64,000 nucleotides of DNA from Aquimarina sediminis (GTDB lineage Bacteria; Bacteroidota; Bacteroidia; Flavobacteriales; Flavobacteriaceae), in the NCBI RefSeq assembly GCF_002895435.1, contig NZ_POYJ01000010.1:1-64000 (forward strand), written 5' to 3'. The first letter of the stretch is position 1. Each line of letters begins with the position of its first letter. Below are positions 45,425 to 55,431 of this stretch, one piece after another. The translations under genes and the position numbers were made by a program. Below the pieces are notes generated by a model that saw nothing but the letters and a program-made list of their open reading frames with translations, was not told where the DNA came from and made no database searches.

Positions 45425-46531
45425 ATGCGCAAATTATTTCTTCTTGTATTCATTTTTGGTTTCTGTTCAACAATACAAGCTCAAAAATATTCAAAAGAAG
45501 TCCTGGATTCTATGCTTGTTATTGTTCAAACCACAAAACAAAAACTAGCAAAACCAAAGTATATTAAAGTCATGGCGGTTGGTGACATCATGATGGGTAC
45601 CGATTTCCCAAACAAAACGTATCTACCACCAAAAGGGAAAGGACCTTTTGATGACGTTAATTCTATTCTTACTCAAGCTGATATCCTTTTTGGAAACCTA
45701 GAAGGTACACTTACTGATGAAGGAGAAAATGCCAAAAGATGCTCTGATCCTTCAAAATGCTATTCTTTTAGATCTCCAGAATATTTTGGAAAATATCTTG
45801 AAGAAACGGGGTTTGATGTTATGAGCATTGCTAACAACCATATTGGAGATTTTGGCGCTATTGGCATTAAAAATACGTCTAAAACTCTTGAAAAACACAA
45901 TATCGCTTATGCAGGAGTCTTTGCTCAACCGTCTACAATTTTTGAAAAAGATGGAATAACGTACGGATTTTGCGCTTTTGCCCCAAATAAAGATTGTGTA
46001 AAAATTCATAACTTAACAAATGCTAAAAAAATTGTAACCGAACTCAAACAAAAGGTAGATATTGTGATTGTTTCTTTTCACGGTGGTGCAGAAGGCTTAA
46101 AGCACACTCATGTTCCCAGAAAAACAGAACGTTTTTATGGAGAAGACCGAGGTAATGTTTATCGTTTTGCTCATACAATGATCGATGCTGGTGCTGATAT
46201 TATTTTAGGACATGGTCCGCATGTCTCGAGGGCTTTTGAAGTATATAAAAATAAGTTTATAGCGTATAGCCTTGGTAATTTTTGCACCTATTCCAGATTT
46301 AGCTTAGGTGGTATCAAAGGTTATGCTCCTATTGCAGAAATTGAAATCAACACCCAAGGTGATTTCATTAAAGGTAAGCTTCATTCTGCCAAGCAAATAG
46401 ATGAAATCTATCCCTTTATGGATGAGAAAAAAGGTGCATTAAAAGCTATCAAACAGTTAACAGAAGAAGATTTTCCTGAAAGCAAAATTATTTTTGAGGA
46501 AGACGGAAGTTTTATGCAGCAAAAAGAATAA
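45425..46531 (+). CDS. CapA family (poly-gamma-glutamate synthesis/metallophosphatase-like) protein
   Basis: The 368-residue protein has a signal peptide (ending IQAQ, residue 19) and a CapA domain. The motifs VGDIMMGTDFP, LFGNLEGTLTDEG, SIANNHIGDFG, VSFHGGAEG and ILGHGPHVSRAFE are those of the calcineurin-like PGA-capsule fold, with its metal-binding Asp/Asn/His residues. Stand-alone CapA proteins outside a capBC cluster are common and their substrate is not established. It is co-transcribed with the M23 peptidase gene. Confidence 0.88.
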   Translation: MRKLFLLVFIFGFCSTIQAQKYSKEVLDSMLVIVQTTKQKLAKPKYIKVMAVGDIMMGTDFPNKTYLPPKGKGPFDDVNSILTQADILFGNLEGTLTDEGENAKRCSDPSKCYSFRSPEYFGKYLEETGFDVMSIANNHIGDFGAIGIKNTSKTLEKHNIAYAGVFAQPSTIFEKDGITYGFCAFAPNKDCVKIHNLTNAKKIVTELKQKVDIVIVSFHGGAEGLKHTHVPRKTERFYGEDRGNVYRFAHTMIDAGADIILGHGPHVSRAFEVYKNKFIAYSLGNFCTYSRFSLGGIKGYAPIAEIEINTQGDFIKGKLHSAKQIDEIYPFMDEKKGALKAIKQLTEEDFPESKIIFEEDGSFMQQKE

Positions 46532-46534
46532 TAT

Positions 46535-46864
46535 ATGTATGTAGACTTGCCCAGAAAAATGTATTATAGCATCGGCGAAGTAGCCGAAGCATTTAGTGTA
46601 AATGCCTCTTTAATTCGGTTTTGGGAAAAAGAGTTTGACATCATAAAGCCTAAAAAAAATGCTAAGGGTAATCGAAAATTCACTCCCGAGGATATCAAAA
46701 ATCTTGAATTAATATACCATCTGGTAAAAGAACGCGGATTTACCTTAGAAGGTGCCAAAATACATCTCAAAGAGCAAAAACAAGAAGCTCTAGATAGTTT
46801 TGACATCATCAGAAAACTAGAATCTATAAAAGGGCAATTACTTAAAATTAAGGAACAATTATAG
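46535..46864 (+). CDS. MerR family transcriptional regulator
   Basis: The 109-residue protein has a MerR winged helix (about 9-80: MYYSIGEVAEAFSVNASLIR, RFWEKEFDIIKP and TPEDIKNLELIYHLVKERGF) and a short C-terminal coiled coil. It lacks a ligand-binding domain or the cysteine motif of metal-sensing MerR proteins. It is the last gene of the M23-CapA-MerR operon. Its target is unknown. Confidence 0.9.
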   Translation: MYVDLPRKMYYSIGEVAEAFSVNASLIRFWEKEFDIIKPKKNAKGNRKFTPEDIKNLELIYHLVKERGFTLEGAKIHLKEQKQEALDSFDIIRKLESIKGQLLKIKEQL

Positions 46865-46917
46865 CTCTCTTAATTTTGACACAATAAACTACTACCAATC
46901 ATCCAATTACTAAGATC

Positions 46918-48225
46918 TTATTTCTTCCTTAAATAAACCGATACAGGTACTCCATGAAAATCAAATTCTTTACGTAGTTGATTTTCAAGAAATCGCTTAT
47001 ATGGATCTCTGATATATTGCGGCAAATTACAGAAAAAAGCAAATTGAGGTTGCGGCGTGGGTAACTGTGTAATGTACTTTATTTTTACATACTTCCCTTT
47101 ATAAGCCGGAGGTGGATTATTTTCAATAATAGGTAATAAAACATCATTAAGCTCACTTGTCTTAATTTTCTTAGATCTATTTTTATATACCTCTACCGCC
47201 GTTTCAATAGCCTTAAATATTCTTTGTTTTGTTAATGCAGAAATAAAGACAATTGGAACATCTGTAAAGGGCTCTATCTCTCTACGAATATATTTTTCAA
47301 AATCCTTTAATGTGTTGCTTTCTTTGTTTTCGACAAGATCCCATTTATTTACTAGAATCACTACTCCCTTTCGATTGCGCTCGGCCAACCAAAATATGTT
47401 CTGAACTTGCCCATCAAATCCTCTGGTTGCATCTAGAACTATTAAACATACATCGCTATGCTCAATAGCACGAACCGATCGCATAACGGAGTAAAATTCT
47501 AAATCCTCTTTCACTTTAGACTTACGTCGTATTCCAGCCGTATCTACTAGATTAAATTCAAATCCAAAACGATTGTATTTGGTATCTATAGCATCACGTG
47601 TTGTTCCTGCAATATCAGTAACTATATACCTATCTTCACCAATCAAGGCGTTAATAAAAGAAGATTTTCCGGCATTAGGTCTTCCTACTACAGCAAATCT
47701 TGGTAATTCATCATCTATTTCTTCTTCCTTTTCTGGTAACGCCTTAACTAACTCGTCCAAAAGCTCACCTGTACCACTTCCATTAATACTAGCAATAGTA
47801 TAATACTCTCCCAGACCTAAATTGTAAAATTCAACTGCATTTGTCGCTCTCTGACCGTTATCTACCTTATTAACAACCAAAAATACAGGTTTGTCTACTT
47901 TTCGTAACAGATTAGCTACATCTTGATCCATTCCTGTTATTCCTGATTCTACATCAACCATAAAGATAATTGCATCTGCCTCATCTATAGCCAATTCTAC
48001 TTGCTTATCTATTTCGGCTTCAAAAACATCATCACTACCTACCACATAACCTCCGGTATCTATCAATGAAAACTCTACTCCATTCCAATCACTTTTCCCA
48101 TAATGCCTATCACGGGTTACCCCACTCACTGCATCTACGATAGCTTCTCTTCTTTGAATTAACCTATTAAAAAATGTTGATTTTCCAACATTAGGCCTCC
48201 CCACAATTGCTACTATACCACTCAT
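46918..48225 (-). CDS. der: Ribosome-associated GTPase Der (EngA)
   Basis: The 435-residue protein has two G domains in tandem. The first starts with [13 protein letters not shown] and has DTGGY and NKVD. The second starts with [12 protein letters not shown] and has [11 protein letters not shown] and NKWD. A C-terminal KH-like domain includes [18 protein letters not shown]. The double G domain is specific to Der, which acts in 50S ribosome assembly. It lies downstream of era on the same strand. Confidence 0.97.
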   Translation of the reverse strand: MSGIVAIVGRPNVGKSTFFNRLIQRREAIVDAVSGVTRDRHYGKSDWNGVEFSLIDTGGYVVGSDDVFEAEIDKQVELAIDEADAIIFMVDVESGITGMDQDVANLLRKVDKPVFLVVNKVDNGQRATNAVEFYNLGLGEYYTIASINGSGTGELLDELVKALPEKEEEIDDELPRFAVVGRPNAGKSSFINALIGEDRYIVTDIAGTTRDAIDTKYNRFGFEFNLVDTAGIRRKSKVKEDLEFYSVMRSVRAIEHSDVCLIVLDATRGFDGQVQNIFWLAERNRKGVVILVNKWDLVENKESNTLKDFEKYIRREIEPFTDVPIVFISALTKQRIFKAIETAVEVYKNRSKKIKTSELNDVLLPIIENNPPPAYKGKYVKIKYITQLPTPQPQFAFFCNLPQYIRDPYKRFLENQLRKEFDFHGVPVSVYLRKK

Positions 48226-48582
48226 TGATCTCTATTCTAAAATTTTGTGCAAAATTAGACTTTTTATTTTAGCAATACTACAAATGTTTTGATTTGATTA
48301 CTAATGGTAGGTTAGAAAAAACAAAAAGCCCAAAGGCCAATGTTTCAGGCCGATGGAGCTTTTCATAATTGATAGTCAGTCAGTGAAATAATTACTTATG
48401 CCAAATATACCACCTAATGTAGTCAAGTTGGTTACTGTAAAACAACAAAGTTTTTATGGAAGTTGTTTAGCTTTATATTTTTACGGTTTACCCGTTTTTA
48501 AAACACACACAACCACCTAATTAACAAAAAGTTACAGTTTAACCACTATGTTTTATCAATTGCGATTTTAGTATAAAAACAA
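48226..48582. other. Intergenic region between era and der
   Basis: About 357 bp without a credible gene. It contains the terminator-like hairpin at 48317-48363. The der promoter should lie to its left on the minus strand; I could not assign it. Confidence 0.4.
48317..48363 (-). terminator. Probable terminator after era
   Basis: On the minus strand AAAAGCTCCATCGGCC pairs imperfectly with GGCCTTTGGGCTTTT around an 11-nt loop and is followed by a T-rich tract. It lies about 220 bp past the era stop. Confidence 0.6.
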
Positions 48583-49464
48583 TCAATTATTATAACCAAA
48601 TCGTTTTAATTGACGCTCATTACTTCGCCAATTTTTATTGATCTTTACATAAAGCTCTATATGTATTTTTTTTCCAAAGAATTTTTCAAGCTCTTTACGT
48701 GCTTCGACACCTACTCTTTTTAATGCTGAACCTTTATGCCCTATAATAATTCCTTTTTGAGAATCTCTTTCTACCATAATCACAGAACGGATTCTGATAA
48801 TATCCTCATCCTCAATAAATTCTTCTGTCTCAATTTCAACAGAATAAGGGATTTCCTTTTTATAGTGTAGTAATATTTTTTCTCTAATGGCTTCATTTAC
48901 AAAAAAACGCTCTGGCTTATCTGTCAATTGATCTTTTGGATAAAACGCAGGTGATTCTGGCAACAACTCTACTATTCGATCAAAGACCTCTCTTACATTA
49001 AAGTTTTTGAGTGCCGATATAGGGTAAATTTCAGCATTTGGAACTTTTTGAGCCCAAAATTGTACTTGCTCCTCTAATTGTTCTTGATTAGACTCGTCTA
49101 TTTTATTCAGCAATAAAAGAATTGGGATTTCCGCATTTGTTATTTTATTAAAAAACGCTTCATTTTTCAATTCTTTTTCTCCAATCTCTACCATATAGAT
49201 TAGTATATCTGCATCTTCAAACGCAGATTTCACAAAATCCATCATTGATTCCTGAAGCTCGTAGGCAGGTTTTATAATTCCTGGAGTATCAGATAAAATT
49301 ACCTGAAAATCATCACCATTTACAATTCCCAAAATACGATGCCTAGTTGTTTGGGCCTTAGAAGTAATGATAGACAACTTCTCTCCTATAAAAGCATTCA
49401 TTAAAGTAGATTTCCCCACATTAGGGTTACCTATAATATTGACAAAACCAGCCTTGTGAGCCAT
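48583..49464 (-). CDS. era: GTPase Era
   Basis: The 293-residue protein has one G domain (GNPNVGKSTLMNAF, then SDTPGIIKP and LLNKIDES) and a C-terminal KH domain with GIIIGHKGSALKRVG. The length and order are those of Era, which binds 16S rRNA in 30S assembly. It lies upstream of der in the same direction, separated by a terminator. Confidence 0.97.
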   Translation of the reverse strand: MAHKAGFVNIIGNPNVGKSTLMNAFIGEKLSIITSKAQTTRHRILGIVNGDDFQVILSDTPGIIKPAYELQESMMDFVKSAFEDADILIYMVEIGEKELKNEAFFNKITNAEIPILLLLNKIDESNQEQLEEQVQFWAQKVPNAEIYPISALKNFNVREVFDRIVELLPESPAFYPKDQLTDKPERFFVNEAIREKILLHYKKEIPYSVEIETEEFIEDEDIIRIRSVIMVERDSQKGIIIGHKGSALKRVGVEARKELEKFFGKKIHIELYVKINKNWRSNERQLKRFGYNN

Positions 49465-49686
49465 ATAATTAAATTTGGGACAAAGGTAAATTAATATTCA
49501 ATAAGTAAACCATAGATCATAGGATTATTACGTAATCTGAATTTTATACTAGTATTCTTTTACAAAGTTTGCCCTTAAAAATGTGTTTAAAATTAACATA
49601 TTAACTCTTTTTTTCTTAAATTTAATCCCAAACGTTTTCGAATACCCCGAGAAAACAAGTTTTTCACTGTTAAATATCGGCATCAT

Positions 49687-51699
49687 TTGGAAAAATATCT
49701 ATTAGTTTCTATCCGCACAATTACAAAGAGAAATTTCTTCTCACTATTCTTAGCTCTTTTATTCTCATTAAAACTATGTTCTCAAAACCAAGATAGTCGT
49801 ATCACCAAAGCAGACGAAAGTTTTAATGCATTTGCATATGTAGATGCAAGAGCGATCTATTTGGATGTAGCGCAAAAAGGGTATTCTTCTTCGAACCTAT
49901 ATTCAAAACTAGCAGACTCATACTATTTCACTGGGGATCTTGAAGATTCTGTGCAATGGTATGAAAAACTAATTCAGACCTATCCCCAAGATTTAAATCC
50001 AGAATATCTCTTTAGATATGCTCAGAGTCTAAAAAGTGTTGAACGCTACAGTGAAGCAGATACAATAATGGATCAGTTTTATGCCATTACTGGAAATGAT
50101 AAACGGGCTAAATCTTTTATAGAAAAAAGAAATTATTTGGACTTTATAGAAATGCAATCTGGAAAATTCGACATTTTCCCATTAAGCATTAATTCCAAAA
50201 ATTCGGAATATGCTCCTAGTTTTAATAATAAAAATCAAATTGTTTTTGCTTCATCCAGAAGTAAAAACACTAATGAATCAAAACTTCATAAATGGAATAA
50301 GATGCCTTTTTTGGATATTTATTCTTCTGACATTCTAGAAGATAAGATTACGCTAGGAAAACCTGTAAAACTAAAAGGAAAGATAAACACCAAATTTCAT
50401 GAGTCGTCTACCAGTTTTAGCAAAGATGGGAATACGGTATATTTTTCAAGAAACAACTATACCGATAACAAATTAGGAACCAATAAAAAAGGAGTCGTCT
50501 TATTAAAAATATATAGAGCTTCGCTAATAGATGGCAGGTGGACTAACATAGTCGAATTACCATTTTGCAGTAATGACTATTCGGTTTCTCATCCTTCTTT
50601 GAGTGCAGATGGCAACAAACTTTACTTTGCCAGTGATATGCCTGGTAGCATTGGGCAATCAGATGTATTTGTTGTCGATGTTCTGGGAAAAGGGAGATAC
50701 GGCAAGCCCAAAAACCTGGGTAGCAGTATCAATACTGAAGGTCGAGAGACCTTTCCTTACATTAGTGACAGTGGTAGGTTGTATTTTTCTAGTGATGGAC
50801 ATGTTGGGCTTGGTGGGCTAGATATTTTTGTTGCTGTCCCTGACAAATTAGGTTTTTCAACTGCTTTTAATGTTGGAAAACCTGTAAACAGCTCTAAGGA
50901 TGATTTTACTTTTGTACTTAATGAAGATACCAAAATTGGATATTTTGCCAGTAATAGAAGAGGTGGTAAAGGAAATGATGACATTTATAGTTTTAAACAA
51001 GTAGAAGAGCTAATCACCTCTTGCAAACAGTATATCGAAGGTACAATCACTAATAGCGAAACAGAACAAATACTTGTTGGAGCGAATGTTGTACTACTAA
51101 ATGACAATGGCAATATAATAGATCAGACAACTACTGATGAAGAAGGAAAATATAAATTCGATGCTACCTGTAATATCCAATATATTGTTAGAACACAGCT
51201 CGATGGATTTATAACTAAAGATAGTGCTCTGGAGACTACAGATGTTTTTGAATTTGTGCATGAATTGCCTATATCATTGTTACGTGTAAAAGACGATATT
51301 CTGCCCACTTCTGTTGAAGTTAATCTTGGCGATGATCTAGCAAAGGTATTACAATTAGATCCTATCTATTTTAGTCTTGATGATTCAGAAATTAGCTCAG
51401 ATGCCGAAGTTGAACTTCAAAAAATTATTTCTATAATGAATAGATATCCTGAGCTAAAAATAGAAGTTAGATCGCATACCGATAGTAGATCAAGCTATTG
51501 GTATAACAAAAGGCTAAGTGTTAAGCGAATGAGAGCTACCATACGATACTTAGTGAGAAAAGGTGAGATTAGCTGGAGACGTATACGAGGTAAAGCTTAT
51601 GGCGAAAGGAAATTGATAAATAAATGTGCTAATGATGTGCCTTGTACCGAAGAAGAACATCAGGAAAACAGAAGAAGTGAGTTTATTGTAAAAGAGTAA
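49687..51699 (+). CDS. OmpA family protein with TPR-like and PD40 propeller domains
   Basis: The 670-residue protein has a helical TPR-like N-terminal region (about 40-150), PD40 propeller blades (about 165-430: FNNKNQIVFASSRSKN, FSKDGNTVYFSRNN and LSADGNKLYFASDMPG), a carboxypeptidase-regulatory-like fold (about 445-515) and a C-terminal OmpA domain (about 550-670: VRSHTDSRSSYWYNKRLS). This is a familiar outer-membrane/peptidoglycan-tether layout in Bacteroidota, related to the PorE protein of T9SS, though not proof of that role. The start is a TTG at 49687: no ATG lies in frame between it and the upstream stop, and the signal peptide (LFSLKLCSQ) follows properly. Confidence 0.88.
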   Translation: MEKYLLVSIRTITKRNFFSLFLALLFSLKLCSQNQDSRITKADESFNAFAYVDARAIYLDVAQKGYSSSNLYSKLADSYYFTGDLEDSVQWYEKLIQTYPQDLNPEYLFRYAQSLKSVERYSEADTIMDQFYAITGNDKRAKSFIEKRNYLDFIEMQSGKFDIFPLSINSKNSEYAPSFNNKNQIVFASSRSKNTNESKLHKWNKMPFLDIYSSDILEDKITLGKPVKLKGKINTKFHESSTSFSKDGNTVYFSRNNYTDNKLGTNKKGVVLLKIYRASLIDGRWTNIVELPFCSNDYSVSHPSLSADGNKLYFASDMPGSIGQSDVFVVDVLGKGRYGKPKNLGSSINTEGRETFPYISDSGRLYFSSDGHVGLGGLDIFVAVPDKLGFSTAFNVGKPVNSSKDDFTFVLNEDTKIGYFASNRRGGKGNDDIYSFKQVEELITSCKQYIEGTITNSETEQILVGANVVLLNDNGNIIDQTTTDEEGKYKFDATCNIQYIVRTQLDGFITKDSALETTDVFEFVHELPISLLRVKDDILPTSVEVNLGDDLAKVLQLDPIYFSLDDSEISSDAEVELQKIISIMNRYPELKIEVRSHTDSRSSYWYNKRLSVKRMRATIRYLVRKGEISWRRIRGKAYGERKLINKCANDVPCTEEEHQENRRSEFIVKE

Positions 51700-51742
51700 G
51701 CTATACAAAAACCACTTACTATATCTTCCTTATAAAACAGTA

Positions 51743-53092
51743 TTACTTAGAAGATTTTAGGCTCTTAAAATAAATTTTTGCTTTAGCATTAACTCTGGGA
51801 GCAAGTAACAAACCAGAAATCACAGTAGGAATTGCCATTATTGCAAAAACACTATCTATAAGGTTAATTGCAAACTCTATTTTGACAACCGCCGCAATTA
51901 TAATGGATAGTATATATATATAGTTATAATATTTTCCGTACTTGGGTTGCGTCAAAAAGCCTAAGCATGTTGTTCCATAATGTGAATATGAAAACAATGT
52001 CGAAAGCCCAAACACCAATACCATAATGGCTACTACAACATCTCCCAATCCGTATGGCAAAACAGAATTAAAAGCTTCTAAAGTAAGAGAAATTCCATTA
52101 TCATTAGTAGTTCTCCATACCCCTGTAGAAAGTATTGCCAGAGCTGTTAATGTGCAGACCAATAATGTATCTATTGCAGGACCGATCATTGCCACTAACC
52201 CCTCTCTAACGGGTTCATTAGTTTTGGCTGTACCATGCATCATAGGTGCTGTTCCTATACCCGCTTCATTAGAAAAGGCAGCTCTTTTTACCCCGGTCTT
52301 AATCAAATACCCTAAAGCCCCTCCTGCTGCAGCTTTTCCTGAAAACGCATCAGAAAAAATTAACTGAAACATTTCTGGTATCTTATCTACTTGTAACACC
52401 AAAATAGTAATAACAGTTATAAAATATAATACAACCATAAAAGGAACCAACCTACTTGCCACAACACCAATCCTCTTGATTCCTCCCAAAATCACTAGTG
52501 AGGCTATCGCCGCCAAAACAATTCCGATATACCATTTATCAGAATCGTTCCAATCAAAAACATCTACTAATGTTTGTGTTAGTTGGTTTGCCGTAAAAGC
52601 AGGAAGCGTACCCACCAACCCTGCCAGCGCAAATAGTATTGCCAAGGGCTTCCAATGCCCACCAAGCCCTTTGGTGATTACATACATGGGACCACTAAGC
52701 AATGTTCCTTTCTCATCCTCTGACCGATACATTACTGCAAGCGTGCAAGTATAAAACTTGGTAGCCATACCGATTAAAGCACTAATCCACATCCAAAACA
52801 CAGCGCCAGGACCACCCATAACTATAGCTACAGCCACACCACTAATATTTCCCATACCAACTGTAGCAGCAATCGCAGATGAGAGTGCCTGAAAATGACT
52901 TAGTTGACCAGGAGCATGTTCATCATCATACTTACCACTAAGCACCTCTATAGCATGTTTGAAATATAAAAAAGGAGTAAATCTAGAATAGATTAGAAAG
53001 AAGAGACCTCCTCCAACAAGTAATACCAACAAAGGCCAATCCCAAACCCAGGAACTAAAATAGGCAACAAAATCTTCTACTATTGTAAACAT
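51743..53092 (-). CDS. Sodium:alanine/glycine symporter (AGCS/AlsT family)
   Basis: I place the start at the ATG at 53092 (MFTIVEDFVAYFSSWVW), giving about 449 residues with about ten to eleven membrane helices. Family signatures include GMGNISGVAVAIVMGGPGAV, FAGLVGTLPA-like helix turns (FALAGLVGTLPAFTANQ) and RAAFSNEAGIGTAPMMHGTA. It imports alanine or glycine with sodium; glutamine is also used by some AlsT proteins. It is convergent with the OmpA gene, 43 bp apart, without a clear terminator. Confidence 0.93.
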   Translation of the reverse strand: MFTIVEDFVAYFSSWVWDWPLLVLLVGGGLFFLIYSRFTPFLYFKHAIEVLSGKYDDEHAPGQLSHFQALSSAIAATVGMGNISGVAVAIVMGGPGAVFWMWISALIGMATKFYTCTLAVMYRSEDEKGTLLSGPMYVITKGLGGHWKPLAILFALAGLVGTLPAFTANQLTQTLVDVFDWNDSDKWYIGIVLAAIASLVILGGIKRIGVVASRLVPFMVVLYFITVITILVLQVDKIPEMFQLIFSDAFSGKAAAGGALGYLIKTGVKRAAFSNEAGIGTAPMMHGTAKTNEPVREGLVAMIGPAIDTLLVCTLTALAILSTGVWRTTNDNGISLTLEAFNSVLPYGLGDVVVAIMVLVFGLSTLFSYSHYGTTCLGFLTQPKYGKYYNYIYILSIIIAAVVKIEFAINLIDSVFAIMAIPTVISGLLLAPRVNAKAKIYFKSLKSSK

Positions 53093-53310
53093 AGGCTTTA
53101 AAGTTAGTAACAATACTACAATTTATTCTTTGCATTAAAAAAATAATATCAAAAAGCTAAATACTAGAACGATGTAAACTTTTCTTATTAAAAAAAAGCT
53201 GAATCTGTTCATATTAAAAAGTCATCTTATACGATAGAAGGTAAAAAAAGACGTTCGGGAAGGTCTCTTGGGCTAAGCAGGTAATAAAAACAACCGACTA
53301 GATTAAAAAA

Positions 53311-53784
53311 TTAACTTGAAGCTCGTATAAACCTAGGTTTATCAATCCCTCGATCATACATAATGATACTTCCGGCTACAGCAACGTTAAGACTAAGTTC
53401 GGATGTAAACTTAACCAGAAACTGTGATTTTTCTATTGCTTTCTTAGACAACCCATGGTCTTCGGCTCCTAACAAATACACACAACGTTTTGGGTGATTA
53501 AAAGTCTCTAATGATTGTGCGCTATCTGTCAATTCTACTCCTACCAGCATAGCGCCCTTTGGCATGTGCTTATAAAAATCTTCGAATGTATCATAATGAA
53601 AATAAGGCATTGACTTAACTGCATTATGAGTATCACTGGCTTGCTTGGCGTAGCGATTACCAATAGTAAAAATAAAACTAGCCCCCATATTTTGGGCAGA
53701 ACGCCAGAGGACTCCAAGGTTCTCAGGTGTTTTACCATTTTGAATCCCTATCCCAAAAAACTCATTTTCAAAATTATCAATCAT
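53311..53784 (-). CDS. SpoU/TrmH family RNA methyltransferase
   Basis: The 157-residue SPOUT protein has the three SpoU motifs: NGKTPENLGVLWRSAQNMG (motif 1), CVYLLGAEDHGLSK (motif 2) and LNVAVAGSIIMYDR (motif 3). The short length without an extra N-terminal domain resembles TrmL-type 2'-O-methyltransferases, but substrate assignment in this family from sequence is unreliable. The upstream region carries the 41-bp tandem array. Confidence 0.88.
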   Translation of the reverse strand: MIDNFENEFFGIGIQNGKTPENLGVLWRSAQNMGASFIFTIGNRYAKQASDTHNAVKSMPYFHYDTFEDFYKHMPKGAMLVGVELTDSAQSLETFNHPKRCVYLLGAEDHGLSKKAIEKSQFLVKFTSELSLNVAVAGSIIMYDRGIDKPRFIRASS

Positions 53785-53848
53785 AAAGCAAAAGTATAAA
53801 ACCTTTGTATAATGACATTAACATTTTGATACTAGCTTTTATCTTCTT

Positions 53849-54065
53849 GCACGATGACATGACTATTTCGGTAATTGCCGGAAGTTCTTGCACGATGACA
53901 TGAACATTTCGGGAGTTGCCGGAAGCTATTGCACAGTGACAGGAACGTTTCGGCAGTTGCCGGAAGCTATTGCACAGTGACAGGAACGTTTCGGCAGTTG
54001 CCGGAAGCTATTGCACAGTGACAGGAACATTTCGGCAGTTGCCGGAAACTCTTGCACGATGACAT
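53849..54065. repeat. 41-bp tandem minisatellite with hairpin-forming units
   Basis: GCAC landmarks fall at 53849, 53890, 53931, 53972, 54013 and 54054, an exact 41-bp period over five full units and a partial sixth. Each unit carries TTGCACRRTGACA and a hairpin TTTCGGCA, GT, TGCCGGAA. The array is clearly richer in G+C than its surroundings. The period is not a multiple of three, so it is not coding. There are no unique spacers, so it is not a CRISPR array. Confidence 0.85.
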
Positions 54066-54085
54066 CTTGGGTTTTATTAAAACAT

Positions 54086-54928
54086 TTAGGTATTACTATA
54101 CTTTTCATAAGCCTTTTTAAGCTTAGTATCATACTTATTCTTCTTATAACCTGCGCCATTATACCCTTCGGCAAATCTCGCCCAATTCTTCTCCTTGATC
54201 CAATCCACTAATTTTTCTCCTTTAAAAGAGGTAATTGATATAAATCTACCAAAGGCTTTAAGCTGCTCTCTTTCATGATCATACATTTCTGAAACAAAAT
54301 GGTCTATCGAAGAATATCCAAGAGCTTCATAATGAAACCCCATGATCTGAAAGGATCCCCATGAAGCTGAGCAATAAGCGGCTTCATGAAAAGCTGATAT
54401 ATCCGACATTCCAGCTGCCTTCTCTAAACGATCATATTCGCCTGCACCTCCTTTATAATGTGTTTTGGTCCATTTTTTATAGAGCACATCTTTTGTTTGC
54501 TCAGTAAGGTATTGCGATGGAAAAACCCCTCGTTTTTCTAATTGTCGCCAAAAAACATGCCCTTCGAATAAAATTCTTGGTCTTCCATCTACCAAAAAAC
54601 CCTTACCATTACTCTCTATTTCATTCACTGCTTTTACCATTGCCAATTCTAACCCCAGTCGATTTGCAAAATCCATAATATCTTGCTCTGACAAAAGTTT
54701 ATCATTAAAAGCTGTGAGGTCTTTTTTTACTTCAATTAATTTGGACCATGTTTTAAGCCCTACAATTCCATCAATTACAAGATTGTGTTTCTTTTGAAAA
54801 TCTTTAACGGCTTGATCTGTATCTTTTCCAAAAAAATCAGACACATAGACCTGATAGCCGAGTTGGGTTAATATCTCTTCCAAAAAATGGACATCCTGCC
54901 CGCTAGAGCGATAACGTATTGTTTTCAT
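54086..54928 (-). CDS. Peptidoglycan-binding N-acetylmuramidase (DUF3380 type)
   Basis: The 280-residue protein has an N-terminal PG_binding_1 domain (about 1-65: RYRSSGQDVHFLEEILTQLG and DQAVKDFQKKHNLVIDGIVG) and a muramidase domain (about 85-275) with AVNEIESNGKGFL, the likely catalytic Glu, RILFEGHVFWRQL and CSASWGSFQIMGFHYE. This pairing is found in phage endolysins and in contractile-injection-system lysozymes. No signal peptide is visible and no phage genes lie nearby, so export would need holin-like or injection machinery encoded elsewhere, or cell lysis. Confidence 0.85.
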   Translation of the reverse strand: MKTIRYRSSGQDVHFLEEILTQLGYQVYVSDFFGKDTDQAVKDFQKKHNLVIDGIVGLKTWSKLIEVKKDLTAFNDKLLSEQDIMDFANRLGLELAMVKAVNEIESNGKGFLVDGRPRILFEGHVFWRQLEKRGVFPSQYLTEQTKDVLYKKWTKTHYKGGAGEYDRLEKAAGMSDISAFHEAAYCSASWGSFQIMGFHYEALGYSSIDHFVSEMYDHEREQLKAFGRFISITSFKGEKLVDWIKEKNWARFAEGYNGAGYKKNKYDTKLKKAYEKYSNT

Positions 54929-55431
54929 GTGCGTATGTTTTATAGTTTTAAATTGGTACGTTTCGATTTTATTTTACACATGGCTATCATCATCTATTGA
55001 TCTCCAGATATTTTTTTACATCTGACAAAACATTGTTCTATTACTATCCAAAAAGTATAGTAGCCCTATTTTTCTTAAAACATCAAGAAAAAAGTGTTTA
55101 TTATAACGAGATTACAAGGGAAAACTTGTTAAAAAAGAATTTTAAATCTATATTTTTTTATAGAAGTAATCCCTGTGAAGATACAAAAAATAGAGAAGTC
55201 AACTAATAACATCAGGCGATTTTGCGTTCTGAAAACCTCTCACAAGATTCTTTAAAATGGTAATAAAGTAATATCTCTATTACATCATTATTTTGCATCA
55301 AAATTCAGTTTATCAATTTTTATTCAAAACGAATTCTAATTGAATCATTACGAATACTAAAAAGGTGTCATTTATAATTGCCTTAGGAATTACTTTTACC
55401 CTCAAGATAGCCAACCTCAAAATACGCTGTT
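54929..55431. other. Intergenic region without recognisable gene
   Basis: About 500 bp, A+T-rich, between the divergent muramidase gene and the gene at 55432. A 69-codon frame from a TTG at 54997 has no family match I recognise and an unlikely composition, so I do not call it. No repeat or hairpin stands out. Confidence 0.35.

Noticed and set aside
53849..54065. CRISPR array or integron attC array
   Set aside because: Units of 41 bp follow each other directly without unique spacers or gene cassettes, and no cas or integrase gene is near.
54086..54928. Muramidase as part of a prophage
   Set aside because: No phage structural, holin or integrase genes occur within the visible flanks.
54997..55206. 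69-residue frame from a TTG start
   Set aside because: No recognisable family, odd composition, no ribosome-site support; more likely chance.
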